Notes under the pieces: model-generated
Seen by the model: only the letters and a program-made list of their open reading frames with translations
What the model was told of the DNA's origin: nothing
Databases searched by the model: none
Shown: positions 12,501 through 23,623 of the stretch, in pieces
Layout: each line of letters opens with the position of its first letter
How positions within the stretch are numbered: position 1 is the stretch's first letter
Made by a program: the position numbers and the translations under genes
Source: Apostichopus japonicus
Taxonomy: Eukaryota; Echinodermata; Holothuroidea; Aspidochirotida; Stichopodidae
Assembly: GCF_037975245.1 (NCBI RefSeq)
Contig: NC_092580.1
Span: forward strand, 21,748,501-21,812,500
DNA length: 64,000 bases
Reading direction: 5' to 3'

Positions 12501-15500
12501 TTAAGGTTACTATGCGACAAGAGAATATTCATTGAATGTCAATGTCTTTAATTAGGACTTTAGTTATTGAATTGAACTGTATGCAAATGATCCTATGGAT
12601 AACAGTTAACCTTTCACATAAGTGCCAAAATTGACTACCCGTTTCATTCATTCATTCACTCATAGGTGCTGATCTGAAAGCATTGCAAAGATGCATGGAT
12701 TCATTGCTAGAAATTCCAGGACTTAACAGGGATAATGTTTATGTAGTCCTAGAAGGTCACTTTGAGGAACCTAGTGACCTGGTTAAACTCTATGGATTCA
12801 GGGTCAAAGAGCAACCGAGTTTCCCAAGTTACCATGGTGAGAAGATGTTTGGTTCTATGTTATCTATGACAGAGGAAGTTATTTCCTCATAATGATGACA
12901 GTTTGTATTAACATTTATTTATCAAACTTAAGATTAGGCTTTTTAGAAGTATCACTAATTGTGTAATGTTTTGGTGTGGAGTTTTGATTTGAAAGTTACT
13001 ATTAAACAATAGACAACTAACTGACAACTGCATAATTGAACTTGCATAGGTTGTCCTCCTAGATTAATCAAAATTATAAAACAGCTAAATCTAATTAAAT
13101 AGTAAATCTAAATCTACATATTCTCATATTTTTAATTAATAAATTTAACTCTGTACTCTAAGAGAACATCATTAAGGGTTATAGGTCTAGTTTCAACAAA
13201 AGGCCAGACAAAAATATTGCTGTTATCAATCTGATAAAGGGCCCAGATTAAGAGAACTTTTACAGCTCAGCTTGTAAACTGAGGTGATGCCTTTATATTT
13301 TTGTATGTGAAATAACCTTGAATGGGTTGTCTTTTATACTTTTGTACACTACTGAGTGTCCAATCAAAAGACCTTACTATCAGTTTAGTTCTTTACAAAA
13401 ATTTGTATAATTTTGTTCCTTACTGTCAATGCTCTCCTTTTTCACTCGACAGAAAATTTGCGAAGGGCTTTAGAGCTAAGTCTGACATTTCAAAAGGACA
13501 AACCTTATGTGATTGTTCTTGAGCCTTATTTGGAAGTGTCTCCTGATTTTTTGAGGTATTTCTCCCAGACTCTTCATCTGTTGGAACAAGACCGATCACT
13601 TTTGACAGTTTCAGCGTGGAATGAAAATGGTGAGCCATTCGCAACAAAGAGATAGATACTTCTTATTTGCTTTTGGTTTCGCTTTGGTTTGCATTTTTGG
13701 ATCAGACAACAGTGTACCAGATCTATATAATACATCTCTTACAAAGAAATGACAATAATACTTCCATAATGGTAATGGGGTTAGTAACTTTGCTATGATG
13801 TAATCCATTAAAGTGGAGACCACATTAATTTTTTATTTATAAACAAACTCAGTAGGAAAATCAGCTTCTTTTCCTTTTCTCTTTAGGTTTCATTCATTCA
13901 TCCGGTGCAGCCCAGATTTTTTACAGAACACAAAACTTCCCTGGGTTTGGGTAAGTCTGGTTTATATTGTTTCAGATTACTTCATTATTTCTCTGTCATG
14001 AATTGTTTTTCGCTCTAGTATTATAAAGTCAAATATAAAGTCAGCATTGCAATATCAACAAGTCAACATGGACACAGGTTTGCTTTTGTACATAGAACCC
14101 TGGTCAGTTAGAATTTGAAATGTAGACGGTTGTATTTCTTTTGATTCCCTTGGATCATTTGGTCACTGAGTTTGTATCAGGCTAACAGACATTTAACCTA
14201 GTGAGGCAATATGCTAGATTTGCTAAAATGCCTACCAGGATTTTGAAACACCCTTTGAAGCACCTTCTACAAAGATTTAGATTTAGAATAGCTTGGTATT
14301 CATAGTATGGGAGTCTTTTATTGTTGCTAATAAATCTTAACTGCAATAGATATAAGTTGAGCGAGGATTTCTAAAACTGAATTTTGGTAACCAGTAATTC
14401 TTCCTTTGCTTCATGTGATGGTCATTTTTGTCTACTAGTCATGCATGTATTTATACTGTTTTATTCTATTCAACCATGTACAATGTTTTATCTTTGATGT
14501 TTGTTTTTAGATGGGTTTTAAGTAGACCTCTCATGGATGAGATTAGAGACACAAAGTATGAATGTTGTCAAGAGCCAACCTGGAGGGGATGGTTTCAAGG
14601 TAATGTATTTAATGATTGGAAATTGTTCTACATCTCCTCCTTCCTCTCAAGAATTTATTAATTATGTCTTTATTTTGATAAAAGTTTTGCTCTCATACAA
14701 AGATGAGCTGGAAATCTCTGATATTTTCTGGCTTAATTCAGAGACAAATTTTTAATTCATTTGTTCTGCATTAGTCAGATAGCTAAGTAGCTATGGTAGC
14801 TGAGTAGCAACATTCGACTGGATTAGTTACTATCACTGAAAGTTGGTAGAAAGGGTTAGTAGGGTCAAAGGGAGGGGGGGCAGAAGGGGGGGGGGGGAGA
14901 GGAGGAGGGAGACTTTGTTTAAATTGTAGAAATCAGGACAAATGTTGAAGGAAGCTAAATCAAGAAGATTGTAATATATGAATAGTTATGCAGATCTTTC
15001 ATTTTCCACAGACTCTTAATAAGTAAACATACAGTGTGATATTTGCAAAATTGTCTTATGTTTTCAAACACTGATTTAAGACAATTCTAGCATCCTTGTG
15101 GGAGAGATAATTAACACATTATTGTGTAAAGATAGACTGGGGGATCTTTGCATCTCATATGTAAAGGTAATGTCACTTTATCTGCCTGTCAGCTGTCGTA
15201 GAATTTTATTTCAATTTGCAATAAGAAAGTAATACATTTTTTTTAGTCTTGATACATGACATCAGGAAAATTTTATTTCTTTATTGTTAATATTAATGTA
15301 TGCACAAGTGTTGCTGACTAATTGTCAAACTATGCAATCTCTGTCGGCTAGTGCCATTCTCATAATGTTATTGGCTGTCTAAATTGTATTATTTATAAAA
15401 AAAAATGTGCTATATTTTTATTAAAAATAGGTGAATTCTTGAAGGGAAGGGAGATAATAGTACCAGATCTTTCACGTGTAAGGCGTTCCTTGCCGACTGG

Positions 15501-18500
15501 TTTTACGATGGAGACACCGTTTCTACGGAGATACTTAAAAGATAGGATATCATCGATGTAAGTCTATCTTGCTGTGCATTCCAAAATGTAACCTCTTCTC
15601 CCAGTCTAGTCTATTCCAAAATGTAACCTCTTCTTCCAGTCTAGTCTATTCCAAAATGTAACCTCTTATCCCAGTCTAGTCTATTCCAAAATGTAACCTC
15701 TTCTCCCAGTCTAGTCTATTCCAAAATGTAACCTCTTCTCCCAGTCTAGTCTATTCCAAAATGTAACCTCTTCTCCCAGTCTAGTCTATTCCAAAATGTA
15801 ACCTCTTCTCCCAGTCTAGTCTATTCCAAAATGTAACCTCTTCTCCCAGTCTAGTCTATTCCAAAATGTAACCTCTTCTCCCAGTCTAGTCTATTCCAAA
15901 ATGTAACCTCTTCTCCCAGTCTAGTCTTCAGTTAGGTTGCTAGATCTTCATCAATGCATCAATGCAATACACTTAACAATATGTTTTATTACCACTTTAA
16001 GGGTGACTTTGGTCAATTTCTGTCTTTTAATATTTCATAGTCTAAGAAAAGATGGAAACTCAGATTGCTTGTAATGTTACTTTACTTATTCCAGTTTTCA
16101 ATGTATTTAGCTGCCTGAAATGCTCCTTTAAGGCTAAACTGATGATGTTGTTGGTTTTTCAATGCAGGCCTTAAAGTTAATGTACATCCATTGTTTTAAT
16201 CAATTCTAATATTAAACTCAACTTGCTCATCTTCTTGTAACTTCAGATGAACAACAGAAACTCCTTGGACGACATTCACCATTTATTTTATCCTCTGCAA
16301 ATATTTAAATGCACCTTGAAAATGTTAACTGAGGCCGTCAAAAATGTTGCTTTTTGAGTTTTGTGTAGCATAAGAGGAACTGGTCAGTGTGTTGGTCAGT
16401 GTGTTGGTCAGTGTGTTAGACTAGAAGCATGCAAGTTCCTGCGAGTTTCTGCTTGCAGGAGGATCTAAAATACATACAATATATACATACAAGTACTTTA
16501 ATTGATGGTTCTCAGATGTTTAAATGGTCATTTTAAAGACTTAAATTTGTTTACTGAATACATTTTTGCTTGCCGTATTTTTTGACAGCCTATAATATAT
16601 CAAAATAAATTTGTTGCCTACAGTTACCCAATGAATTGCATATTGTTTCTATTTACACATCTCTATTCCTGAAAATATTCCTGTCTTAGAGCTGTAGTCA
16701 TTACATTTTTATTTTTTCAGTTGGTTGAATAACATCAATAAATAAACATCTTTCTTGTCATTTGTCTTTGTATCTTGCAAATCCCTCATCTTTGATATTA
16801 TGATTTTTGTTTATTTTATTACTTTCCTAGCAACTCCAATTTAGAGCCCACAGAGACATACAAATTAACATATCATGAATACGAAACAGAGATTAAGTCT
16901 TTGATTGCCAGCAGTAGATTACTTAACACTACAGTATTACACCAGTGCTTACAAGATGGTACTCGACTTGCTACAAGTCTTTCTTTGGGATCAAGGTAAG
17001 AATTCGACTTATTATGTAATTTATGTCAAACTCTTTGATGGCAGAGGGGAGGAATCATTTGTACCGAGAGTTGTCAAGGTCCTGCTATCCATCTCACTGT
17101 TATCCATAACAAACTTTGGTACATATTAAAGCAAACAATACATGTACTGACTCAAGAGCTGGATATGAATAGTGGTTCTAAAATTTAACTTTCTATTCCC
17201 CCCCTCCCCTCCCTTCTCTGCTACATCTGTCCCTCACCTAATACAGACATACACTTGCATGCACACACACACACAGATATATGCTCACTTGTCCATTGCT
17301 TGGGTTTCTGTTACAATACTAAGCAACCAACCCTGAAACCCCCAGCTTGCCGGTTATATCGCAATACATTTAGTTTGGCGGTCACTGAGAATTGTTTACT
17401 TCAATCTCAGTTTTAATATGGATTCACTTTGGCCGGAAAGTCATATTTTGTGTGGGACACATATTTTGGTTTCTTTTAATGTGAACACCTCGCTCAGATT
17501 TAATGGAGTGATTTTACTAAGTTTTAAAACCTACTTAACATTTATTGCCATCAGTTATACACACCGTGTCCTGATACGATTAAGCGTTACCACTCTGATA
17601 TCTCTGTGGTCATCCACAATAGGACAGACAGTCACTGAAATCTGCCAAAAGAAGAAGAAAGAGAAAGAATATTTATCATTATCCCAGGCGTGTAGCCAAG
17701 GGGGGGGGGGCGAAGGGGGCAGCCGCCCCCCCCCTTGAGCATATTTTTTACAATTTTTTTTAAGGTTTTTATGATATCGCTAGTATTTTCAAAAGAGAAA
17801 ATGCTAAGATGCAACTAACAAGGCATGGGAAGTGCCATTTTCGGCGATCTGGGAGGCATTTACAGCCAAAATTTTCTTGTACGCTTCGCGCCAACCATGG
17901 TGGCGCTACGCTTAGATAGTTTGCAATGCCGAATCTACAGTTTCGCCCCTCCCTTGGCAAATTCCTGGCTACGCGCCTATATTATCCATATCTCTTTGTA
18001 TGTGGACAACATTTCAACATTGCTAAGCATTTGTCTTCATATCTCAGTTTGCCATTGTCTTGGTATGATACATTTGTTGGGTATTATTATTAATCAGATT
18101 CTCAACCAGATAGAGAGGGTAAAGGAGTAAATAAGTGGGGAATCCATAGTCATACCCCTTGTTCAAATGAAATGAGTTTAAAATTACCAAACCTGAGGAG
18201 AAGGAAATATAACCAGGATTTGTTGAGGAGATAACATTTTGCCAATGAGGAAACTCATTTACTCTTTCCTCCATCTTGTTACAGTGCAATCTATTCGGTG
18301 TATTTTCATCAGAGTTCTGCCATAGATGATTCTGTCGTCAGGAAGCTAGCCTCTTGTTTCGGTCTTTCTAACGAGGAGGAAGTACCATTTAGAAACTGGC
18401 ATGAGTCTGTCGTCAGGTGAGTTTCTAGCTGACATGCTGCGTCTGTAGATGTGTGAATGACTCAATGCTGCTACCTACACCGTCGGTACCTACGATATGT

Positions 18501-18927
18501 GATATGGATGATGCCGTTTTAAGAGATTCGCAAATGTGGTTACTCTCGGATGCTATTTTATGTTGTCAGCATATTTTCAGATGTCAAGAATCACCATAGC
18601 TACGACAGGACGATATTACAAATAAAATCCCTTGATTTTGCCTGTAAAACTGTTTGCATTAGCACTAAAGACTTGGACAATGGCACTGTACACCTTAAAC
18701 ATAATCTCTTGGTTAAATAGCATCTAGTCATGTTGATGTTAGTAACCTGCAATTAAAAGTCTGTATTCTCCTAAACGACTTACGTTTATGAGTGGACTAT
18801 TTTTACATAAGTTTCCAAAATTCTTTCTTTTTCTAGGTTTACAAGATACAAATCTCAGTTTATTCTGGTGGGCTCCTACTCCAAGTTTTTCCTGAACAAG
18901 CCCATCAATACAGTTATAGTGACATGA
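591..18927 (+). CDS. POMGNT1-like: POMGNT1-like (GT13 family) protein, 3' part, probable pseudoenzyme
   Basis: Sixteen in-frame exons: 591-641, 1992-2206, 2708-2777, 6687-6819, 7749-7849, 8608-8698, 10155-10354, 10804-10983, 12666-12836, 13453-13629, 13887-13950, 14511-14599, 15431-15557, 16831-16995, 18285-18416, 18837-18927 (TGA). They give about 685 codons; the start, signal anchor and any earlier exons lie left of the window. Domain order: ILEI/FAM3-like domain 1 (exons 1-3, FDDAS and SWVFVG motifs), a Cys-containing linker (exon 4), ILEI domain 2 (exons 5-7, SDDAS and MWVFVG), then a GT13 domain (exons 8-16). Family POMGNT1 adds beta-1,2-GlcNAc to O-mannose on alpha-dystroglycan in the Golgi. 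Here the acidic metal-binding motif reads LEPYLEV, the Trp/Asp catalytic segment reads TWRGWFQ, and the CNR-like motif reads VIGGADL, so catalysis is unlikely. The remaining fold is well conserved (SPDFLRYF, SAWNENG, PDLSR). I am sure of the family, less of the function. Confidence 0.85.
1520..1883. mobile_element. MITE, TTAA-flanked, copy 1
   Basis: A 364-bp element in intron 1 of the POMGNT1-like gene. It is bounded by TTAA at both ends, with terminal inverted repeats reading inward as AGAGTGTGAAGACTC on the left and AGGCATTGAAGACTC on the right. A second copy of identical length lies at 9727-10090 in the same orientation and is alignable end to end by eye. A TTAA target site is the hallmark of piggyBac-type transposition, so a non-autonomous piggyBac-like MITE is the likely class (inference). 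No coding capacity. Confidence 0.75.
2778..6686 (+). other. intron 3 of POMGNT1-like gene
   Basis: A long AT-rich intron between donor CCAT|gtgaga and acceptor ttgcag. I see no exon-like segment in either strand that keeps phase. It contains a possible degenerate MITE at about 2938-3135 (loosely inverted ends around ACACTG) and an ATCA microsatellite near 4811-4830. Confidence 0.5.
6257..6335 (+). repeat. possible degenerate tRNA-derived SINE head
   Basis: The stretch around GGTCGTTAGAGCATTGGGCTT followed by AACCAAGAGGTCACTGC resembles a decayed tRNA with A-box-like and anticodon-arm-like segments. No intact B box is visible, so this is only a suggestion. Confidence 0.25.
7088..7290 (+). repeat. 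imperfect ~31-bp tandem repeat
   Basis: About five to six degenerate units end in GTGGTAGGCTAG and continue with RTACATCTGCTATGAAA-like sequence, in intron 4 of the POMGNT1-like gene. Units differ by several substitutions and small indels. Confidence 0.7.
9727..10090. mobile_element. MITE, TTAA-flanked, copy 2
   Basis: A 364-bp partner of the element at 1520-1883, in intron 6, ending only 65 bp before the exon 7 acceptor. Left end is TTAA then AGGGTGTGAAGACTC; right end is GAGTCTTCAATGCCT then TTAA. The two copies share the interior blocks GAATGAGGTGTAA, CACACAGCTTGCTACCG and GACACTAGTGTACAGTCA, with scattered substitutions and small indels that suggest independent insertions of an older family. 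Confidence 0.78.
11023..12258 (+). repeat. 25-bp satellite/minisatellite array (~49 units)
   Basis: Uninterrupted tandem array in intron 8 of the POMGNT1-like gene. The 25-bp unit is CATATCATACAGTG followed by TTCATACAGTG. Common variants are catatGat, ataTagtg and atacaAtg. Variant-marked blocks recur in the same order (about 11480-11640 and 11820-11980), so the array has grown by duplication of multi-unit blocks as well as single units. Because 25 is not a multiple of 3 and the unit has no stop in any frame, long but meaningless reading frames run through it. Confidence 0.95.
14868..14915 (+). repeat. G-rich tract with quadruplex potential
   Basis: Several runs of three or more G, including one of about twelve, separated by short A/C spacers, in intron 12 of the POMGNT1-like gene. 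They could form a G-quadruplex in the non-template strand. No function can be assigned. Confidence 0.5.
15578..15927 (+). repeat. 35-bp minisatellite, 10 units
   Basis: Ten near-identical 35-bp units, each beginning ATTCCAAAATGTAACCTC and ending CAGTCTAGTCT. They start 20 bases after the exon 13 splice donor. Divergence between units is almost nil (one or two substitutions), which indicates recent expansion or active homogenisation. Confidence 0.95.
16379..16416 (+). repeat. 12-bp triplicate and SINE tail
   Basis: Three copies of GGTCAGTGTGTT. Just downstream (about 16428-16490) is a fragment containing GCTTGCAGGAGGATCTAAAA and TACATAC repeats, identical to the 3' tail of the SINE at 49645-49910, so this is probably a 5'-truncated copy of that SINE. 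Confidence 0.65.
17685..17979. mobile_element. hAT-type MITE, 295 bp
   Basis: Terminal inverted repeats read inward as CAGGCGTGTAGCC and TAGGCGCGTAGCC. Flanking 8-bp sequences CATTATCC (left) and TATTATCC (right) agree at seven positions, a near-perfect target-site duplication. An 8-bp duplication is typical of hAT transposons. The left end carries long G and C runs that can pair. It lies in intron 14 of the POMGNT1-like gene and has no coding capacity. Confidence 0.72.
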
Positions 18928-18981
18928 AAACAGTTGCAAGTGGGAAAATTCTAGTCTGAGGAATTCTACTTTGATGGCCAA

Positions 18982-18987
18982 AATAAA
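18982..18987 (+). promoter_or_regulatory. polyadenylation signal of POMGNT1-like gene
   Basis: AATAAA 55 bases after the TGA stop. It is the first canonical hexamer downstream. Alternative sites further on cannot be excluded. Confidence 0.4.
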
Positions 18988-21716
18988 ACCCCTGTTGAAA
19001 ACAGGAGTATGACGGTTGCATTGTACTTGGACGGCATGTTATCATCACCGTTGGGTTGAAGATGTTAATACTCCCCATCTAAGGTGATGTATTCATAAAT
19101 CACTGCCTGTCCTAATGTGGTTTGCCAATGTGTGCTATGTACTAAGATATTTGGATTTCTCAAAAGTGTACTTTAGTTGGACAATGAATGACCAGTTTGG
19201 TCTTGGTCTTCTGATTCCAAGTACTATGTAAAGATGTGAGGTATTTTAACTGTATTGTGTGCATGATAAAAATATCAGCTGTGATATATGAACGGATTTT
19301 ACATTGGAGCTTGGCTGAACTTACAGTACTAATATGCAACATAATAGACACTAATATGTCAAGAATTGTTGTCTTAAGTCTGTAACCATTGGCTTACAAT
19401 ACCCCAAATTGACTGCCCGAGGTTGGGGACTGCCATGGGGAAGTGATATGATTAGGTGGAAGATATTAAATTTGAGAGGTGTGCAAATGATATTTTATAT
19501 ACAAAAATGAACTAGAAACATGAATGTCATCATTCCTCTACAGAGCAGGTGAAACAAGTGGTGTAGCCAGGGGGGGGGGGGATTTCCCCTGAAATATTTG
19601 CCTGACTGCCACAAGAAATTGTCAGTAATTTTTTTTTTTTTAAAGAAAATTCATTTCGCCCCCTAGAGAACATTGGTCCCCCCCCCCTAAACAAGACTAG
19701 CTATGTCCCTGGTGTGTACTCAAATGATAATTTCATTAGCTACTCTCATTTTATGATAGATCCTCTTGACTGGAGATGAACGATATTTGCATTTTTCAAA
19801 TTTGGGAATTGTTTTGAGAGCTTCAAGAATTTAAGGAGATTTTGAAAAGTAAAATATTGCACCAAAAAGCAGCATTTGTTAACAAGGCATCTGATACACA
19901 CGATAATTTTCACATGTAAAGCATGGATATGCTTCATATTTAGTATGCCTATCCTCCTCACTGAATATGCCAACCATATCGTTTTCTGTTGAGGTCAAGT
20001 GTGATTTGAGGTAAACAGGTGAAAACTTGTAAACACAACAACATTTAAAAGTAAAACTTGAATCAACTTCATACGTCATGTGTGTAGGTCCAAGTTATTG
20101 AATAAAATAATGCTGTGGTCAAAGGTAACTTGAGAGTAGCTATCTGAAATCCTTGTAATCACAATCGCTCCGATAGCAACCAATATAAATGTTACACTCT
20201 TCAGGTAATGTATCTGTAATGACTTCCCTTCAGAAATTGTCTTCTTTAATGCTGATTTTAATTTATATTTTTTATTCTTTTCTAACTCATACAGTCTTGT
20301 AAAGTATGGAAATTTTTTTGTTTTACTTAACCATTTTTCTATCAGGTTACCTTAGTTTTATTTTAATTTGTTTTCCAAATTATTTCTAAATATAATTAAT
20401 TTAACAAAGAACAATTTTTTTTGGTCAATGTTTTAGTGAAAAATAAGAAAGATAATTTTGAATTGTACAACTCAGTTTAATTGTGCGTTATGTATGAAAT
20501 GATATTTTCACTTGACTTACTCAACTTGTGTCACAATACTGAATGACTCTGTTAGAGGAGAAACCATATGTCAGGATAGAAAAATGAATATTGTGACCTT
20601 TGCACTTACTTGACTGCAACATTTATTAATACTTCTTTTTATGATTATTACATATATTATGAGCATTTGCCATCCTTATAACTGGTTATCACTATTATTC
20701 TTTGTTCAATTTTGTCTTCCATCACATACCATATAAATGTTTGTATGATTTTCTTGAAAATATAAATTATTTGAAACTAATCAAATGAAAATGATATTAC
20801 ACAGCACTTTTGTTTGTCAATGTGCACACTTGGTGCTGTAGCCTTCATAATAATAATCTAAAATATTTACAGATATGATTTTGTTATTCTTTGAATTTAT
20901 TGTAATTGTGATGAGTGGATGAACTTGAGTTCGATTGGGTCCTTGCAATCAATAACAACATTCTGACTATGGGTTGCAAATTGTCATGTTCTGCTGGTTT
21001 ACAACAAACCCAGTGAGGGTAGTTGGAAGGACTGGGGGGGGGTGGGGGGAGGACAGTAATTGGGAATGTATATCTTTGAAGAAAATTCTGTTTGCAATTG
21101 TTTTTTATTTTTAATAGTAAATCCTTACATCTTGACATTCTTCTGTTCATGGCCATTTAATGTCATTTTATTATGGACTGAAATTGGAACATTTTCACCT
21201 AAGAATCACATGAAGGCTTGCTAGTTGCAGCACATTATTTCAGTGGTTTAAAGTTTAGATTTCAGGAGTGGGGAGAACAAGCAATTTCTGTTGGTACTTT
21301 TTTACATTTATTTTTTAATATTGTGAAGCTTTTTTCTTTATAAAACTTCCTCTCTTTAGATATCTATATTGTACATAAGTGACTATATTCCTTATTTTGT
21401 TTTCTATGTACCAAACAGAATTTTCTTACAGCTGTTAGGTTCAGCTTGTTATAAGCCTCAACACATAACTAACATTCTACAATCTGCCACAGCTCTAAGC
21501 AGTATTTAACCTCTAACATGGTCTGTGTTTTGAAAGTATTAATCTCGACTCATTTTCAGTTTTCATGCATGAAATCCTTGTTCCATCAATAACTGTTTTT
21601 ATTAATAAACAAACGTGAAAGACGCAATAAATTATTAATCATGACAATTTACAACTTAATGTATGATATTCTTTTTGTTTTTGGTTTCGATGATAATCGT
21701 AACCTTTGCAATCATG

Positions 21717-21762
21717 CGTGTGTGTATGTGTGTGTGTATGTATGTGTGTGTGTGTGTGTGCG
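21717..21762 (+). repeat. TG/TATG microsatellite
   Basis: Alternating GTGTGTATG and GTGTGTGTG tract. Confidence 0.85.
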
Positions 21763-21769
21763 TGCGTTT

Positions 21770-22070
21770 GTGACGCCCAGCTTGTAAACACGATATCTCA
21801 AGAAGGGAAGCTTGGACAGTTCTCATATTTGGTACATAGGAGTATCTTATTGAGTACAAGAAGCCTATTGTTTTTGGTGTAGGTCAAAGGTCACTTGGGG
21901 TCACCAGGGGTCAAATAGTGAAAAGCTTGTAAACATGATATCTCAAGAAGCAAAGCTTGGATTGATTTCATTTCTGGTATATAGGTTGACCACATTAAGT
22001 ACAAACAGCCTATCGTTTTTGGTGGATATCGAAGGTCATTTAGGGTCACCAGGGGTCAACTTGTTAAAAC
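21770..22070 (+). repeat. dispersed repeat, two tandem ~130-bp units with GGTCA motifs
   Basis: Two related units share, in order, CTTGTAAACAYGATATCTCA, AGAAG, AAGCTTGGA, TTGGTAYATAGG, AAGTACAA, CCTAT, GTTTTTGG, AGGTCA and GGGTCACCAGGGGTCAA. Related but more decayed sequence continues to about 23060 and recurs near 30190-30370. Unit 1 contains a perfect AGGTCAAAGGTCA at 21881-21893. Confidence 0.75.
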
Positions 22071-23273
22071 CTTTTCATAATATACGGTATCTCCCATCGT
22101 CCAGCCTATAAGTATATGACATGGGCGATTCGCCTCATAAGAAAAGGAGAGCCTACTGACAATTGAAAATGATCGTATGGGCATCCGTAGATTTGAATCT
22201 GAACTCGCGACAATATCCCCATTGACTTAAGTGTGTCGCTAGAAGTCCTGAATTGCTATGTACATATCTACATACATGTACAGTGTCTTCCAAGGCTTGC
22301 TTTCAGACCATAGATATATAAAAGTACTAGAGCTACTTCAACACTTGTGACTCATCCGTATGGATATTTTGCTAAAGAGTTGATGTGATTTCGATGGAAT
22401 AGTGCACTTGAATGGCGAAGCATGCCTTCTCTAGAAAATATTTGTAGATCATTGGTAGTTCTGGTTGGATGTAAGTTGCACAGGTACCACGAATTTCAAA
22501 ACATTTCTTGGCCAGCTGCCAAGGAGAAACTAGGTCAAGCACCTGTGAACTTGAGATTTGCTTTCACTCCATGGAGTTGGCTGTAATGTTGGCCTAGTTT
22601 TTCTCAATAATTTGTGAAACTACCATTGACAGGGTGTGACAAGGTTGATATTTTGGGACTAGTTGTGAATGGGGTAAGGGATTGTTTCAAAACATAACAG
22701 TCATGTGATCCAATGTCAACAAAGGTCAATCAGGGGTCAAAAACTAGTATTTTTGCAATAACTTGAGAACCAAATGTCCATTAAGGTTGGGAGTTACGCT
22801 ATTGTAATACAATAGTAGACCTGCATTTGGGTGACCTTTGACCTCAGGTTGACCTCCAGTGACCTGTATTAGCTTCTTTCAAGTTGATTCTTTGAAGTTT
22901 TGTGGGCATATTCCAATCTGAATTGTCCATAAGTAGACTCCTCTGCAACCTTAATGTGCGAAGTTATTAGAGATTTGGTTTGGTTTGTAATACTTGGTGT
23001 GCAGATTCATAAAATTGAGTACAAGAACCCTACTGTTTTTGATGGAGGTGTGTATAACCACGTACAGACTGACCTGTGTTAGCATGCCATAGTGTTATTG
23101 TAACAGCTAGTTCTGGTTATACTAACAAGCAGAAGTCTAGTGCATTGAAGTCATCGAAACCTCAATGCATTTTGCATTCTGGTTTATATTTGTCACCAAA
23201 ATCAGCAAAGTCATTTGAGAAATAGATCTTTACCTTCTGTGTGCTGCCATTAACATGAATATGCTATGTCACT

Positions 23274-23365
23274 TGGAGTGACTCGAACTCGGGAGCTTAT
23301 GATTGAAAGGCACTGGCTTTAACCCGCAGCTAACACTCTAAGTTAACCACTGAGCTAACACACTG
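23274..23365 (-). mobile_element. tRNA-derived SINE head (family A), copy on - strand
   Basis: On the minus strand it reads TGTTAGCTCAGTGGTTAAC (RNA polymerase III A box) and later CTCCCGAGTTCGAGTCACTCC-like sequence (B box GAGTTCGAGTC). It shares both boxes and the CACTCCAAG junction with the copy at 49645-49910. The anticodon arm region is expanded by a partial duplication (GTTAGCTGCGGGTTAA). It lies just past the 3' end of SPDL1. Confidence 0.75.
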
Positions 23366-23541
23366 AACACACACTATTGGATTTCCCCCTAATGTACTAG
23401 CTAGACTACAAAAAATGGTTACATTTCTTAATTCATTCCAGAGCTGGACCATGGACGCAATTCAATTGCAAAGGGCAGAGACGACCTCCAATCCCCCACC
23501 ACTTCACAAATAATGGAATAAAACTAGGGACACAACACAAC

Positions 23542-23547
23542 TTTAAT
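23542..23547 (-). promoter_or_regulatory. candidate polyadenylation signal of SPDL1
   Basis: ATTAAA on the minus strand about 80 bases after the SPDL1 stop codon; the commonest variant hexamer. No AATAAA is seen nearer on that strand. Confidence 0.35.
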
Positions 23548-23623
23548 ACTCTGTAAATGTAAACAACTAATTCTTGTTGTCTGATTTAAGCTGTGCATAA
23601 AGTAAAAGTGTTACCTGTAGGTT

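Larger units (their letters stand above)
18928..23500. other. intergenic region between POMGNT1-like and SPDL1
   Basis: Begins with the 3' UTR of the POMGNT1-like gene; an AATAAA lies at 18982-18987, with others further on. No convincing exon is visible. It holds G/C-run repeats around 19569-19690 next to GTGTAGCCAGG-type sequence (decayed MITE), a TG microsatellite at 21717-21762, a dispersed repeat with GGTCA motifs at 21770-23060 and a SINE at 23274-23365. Confidence 0.6.

Noticed and set aside
17418-17738. 106-codon + frame
   Set aside because: Extends into the hAT-type MITE and its poly-G run; located in an intron with no supporting splice sites.
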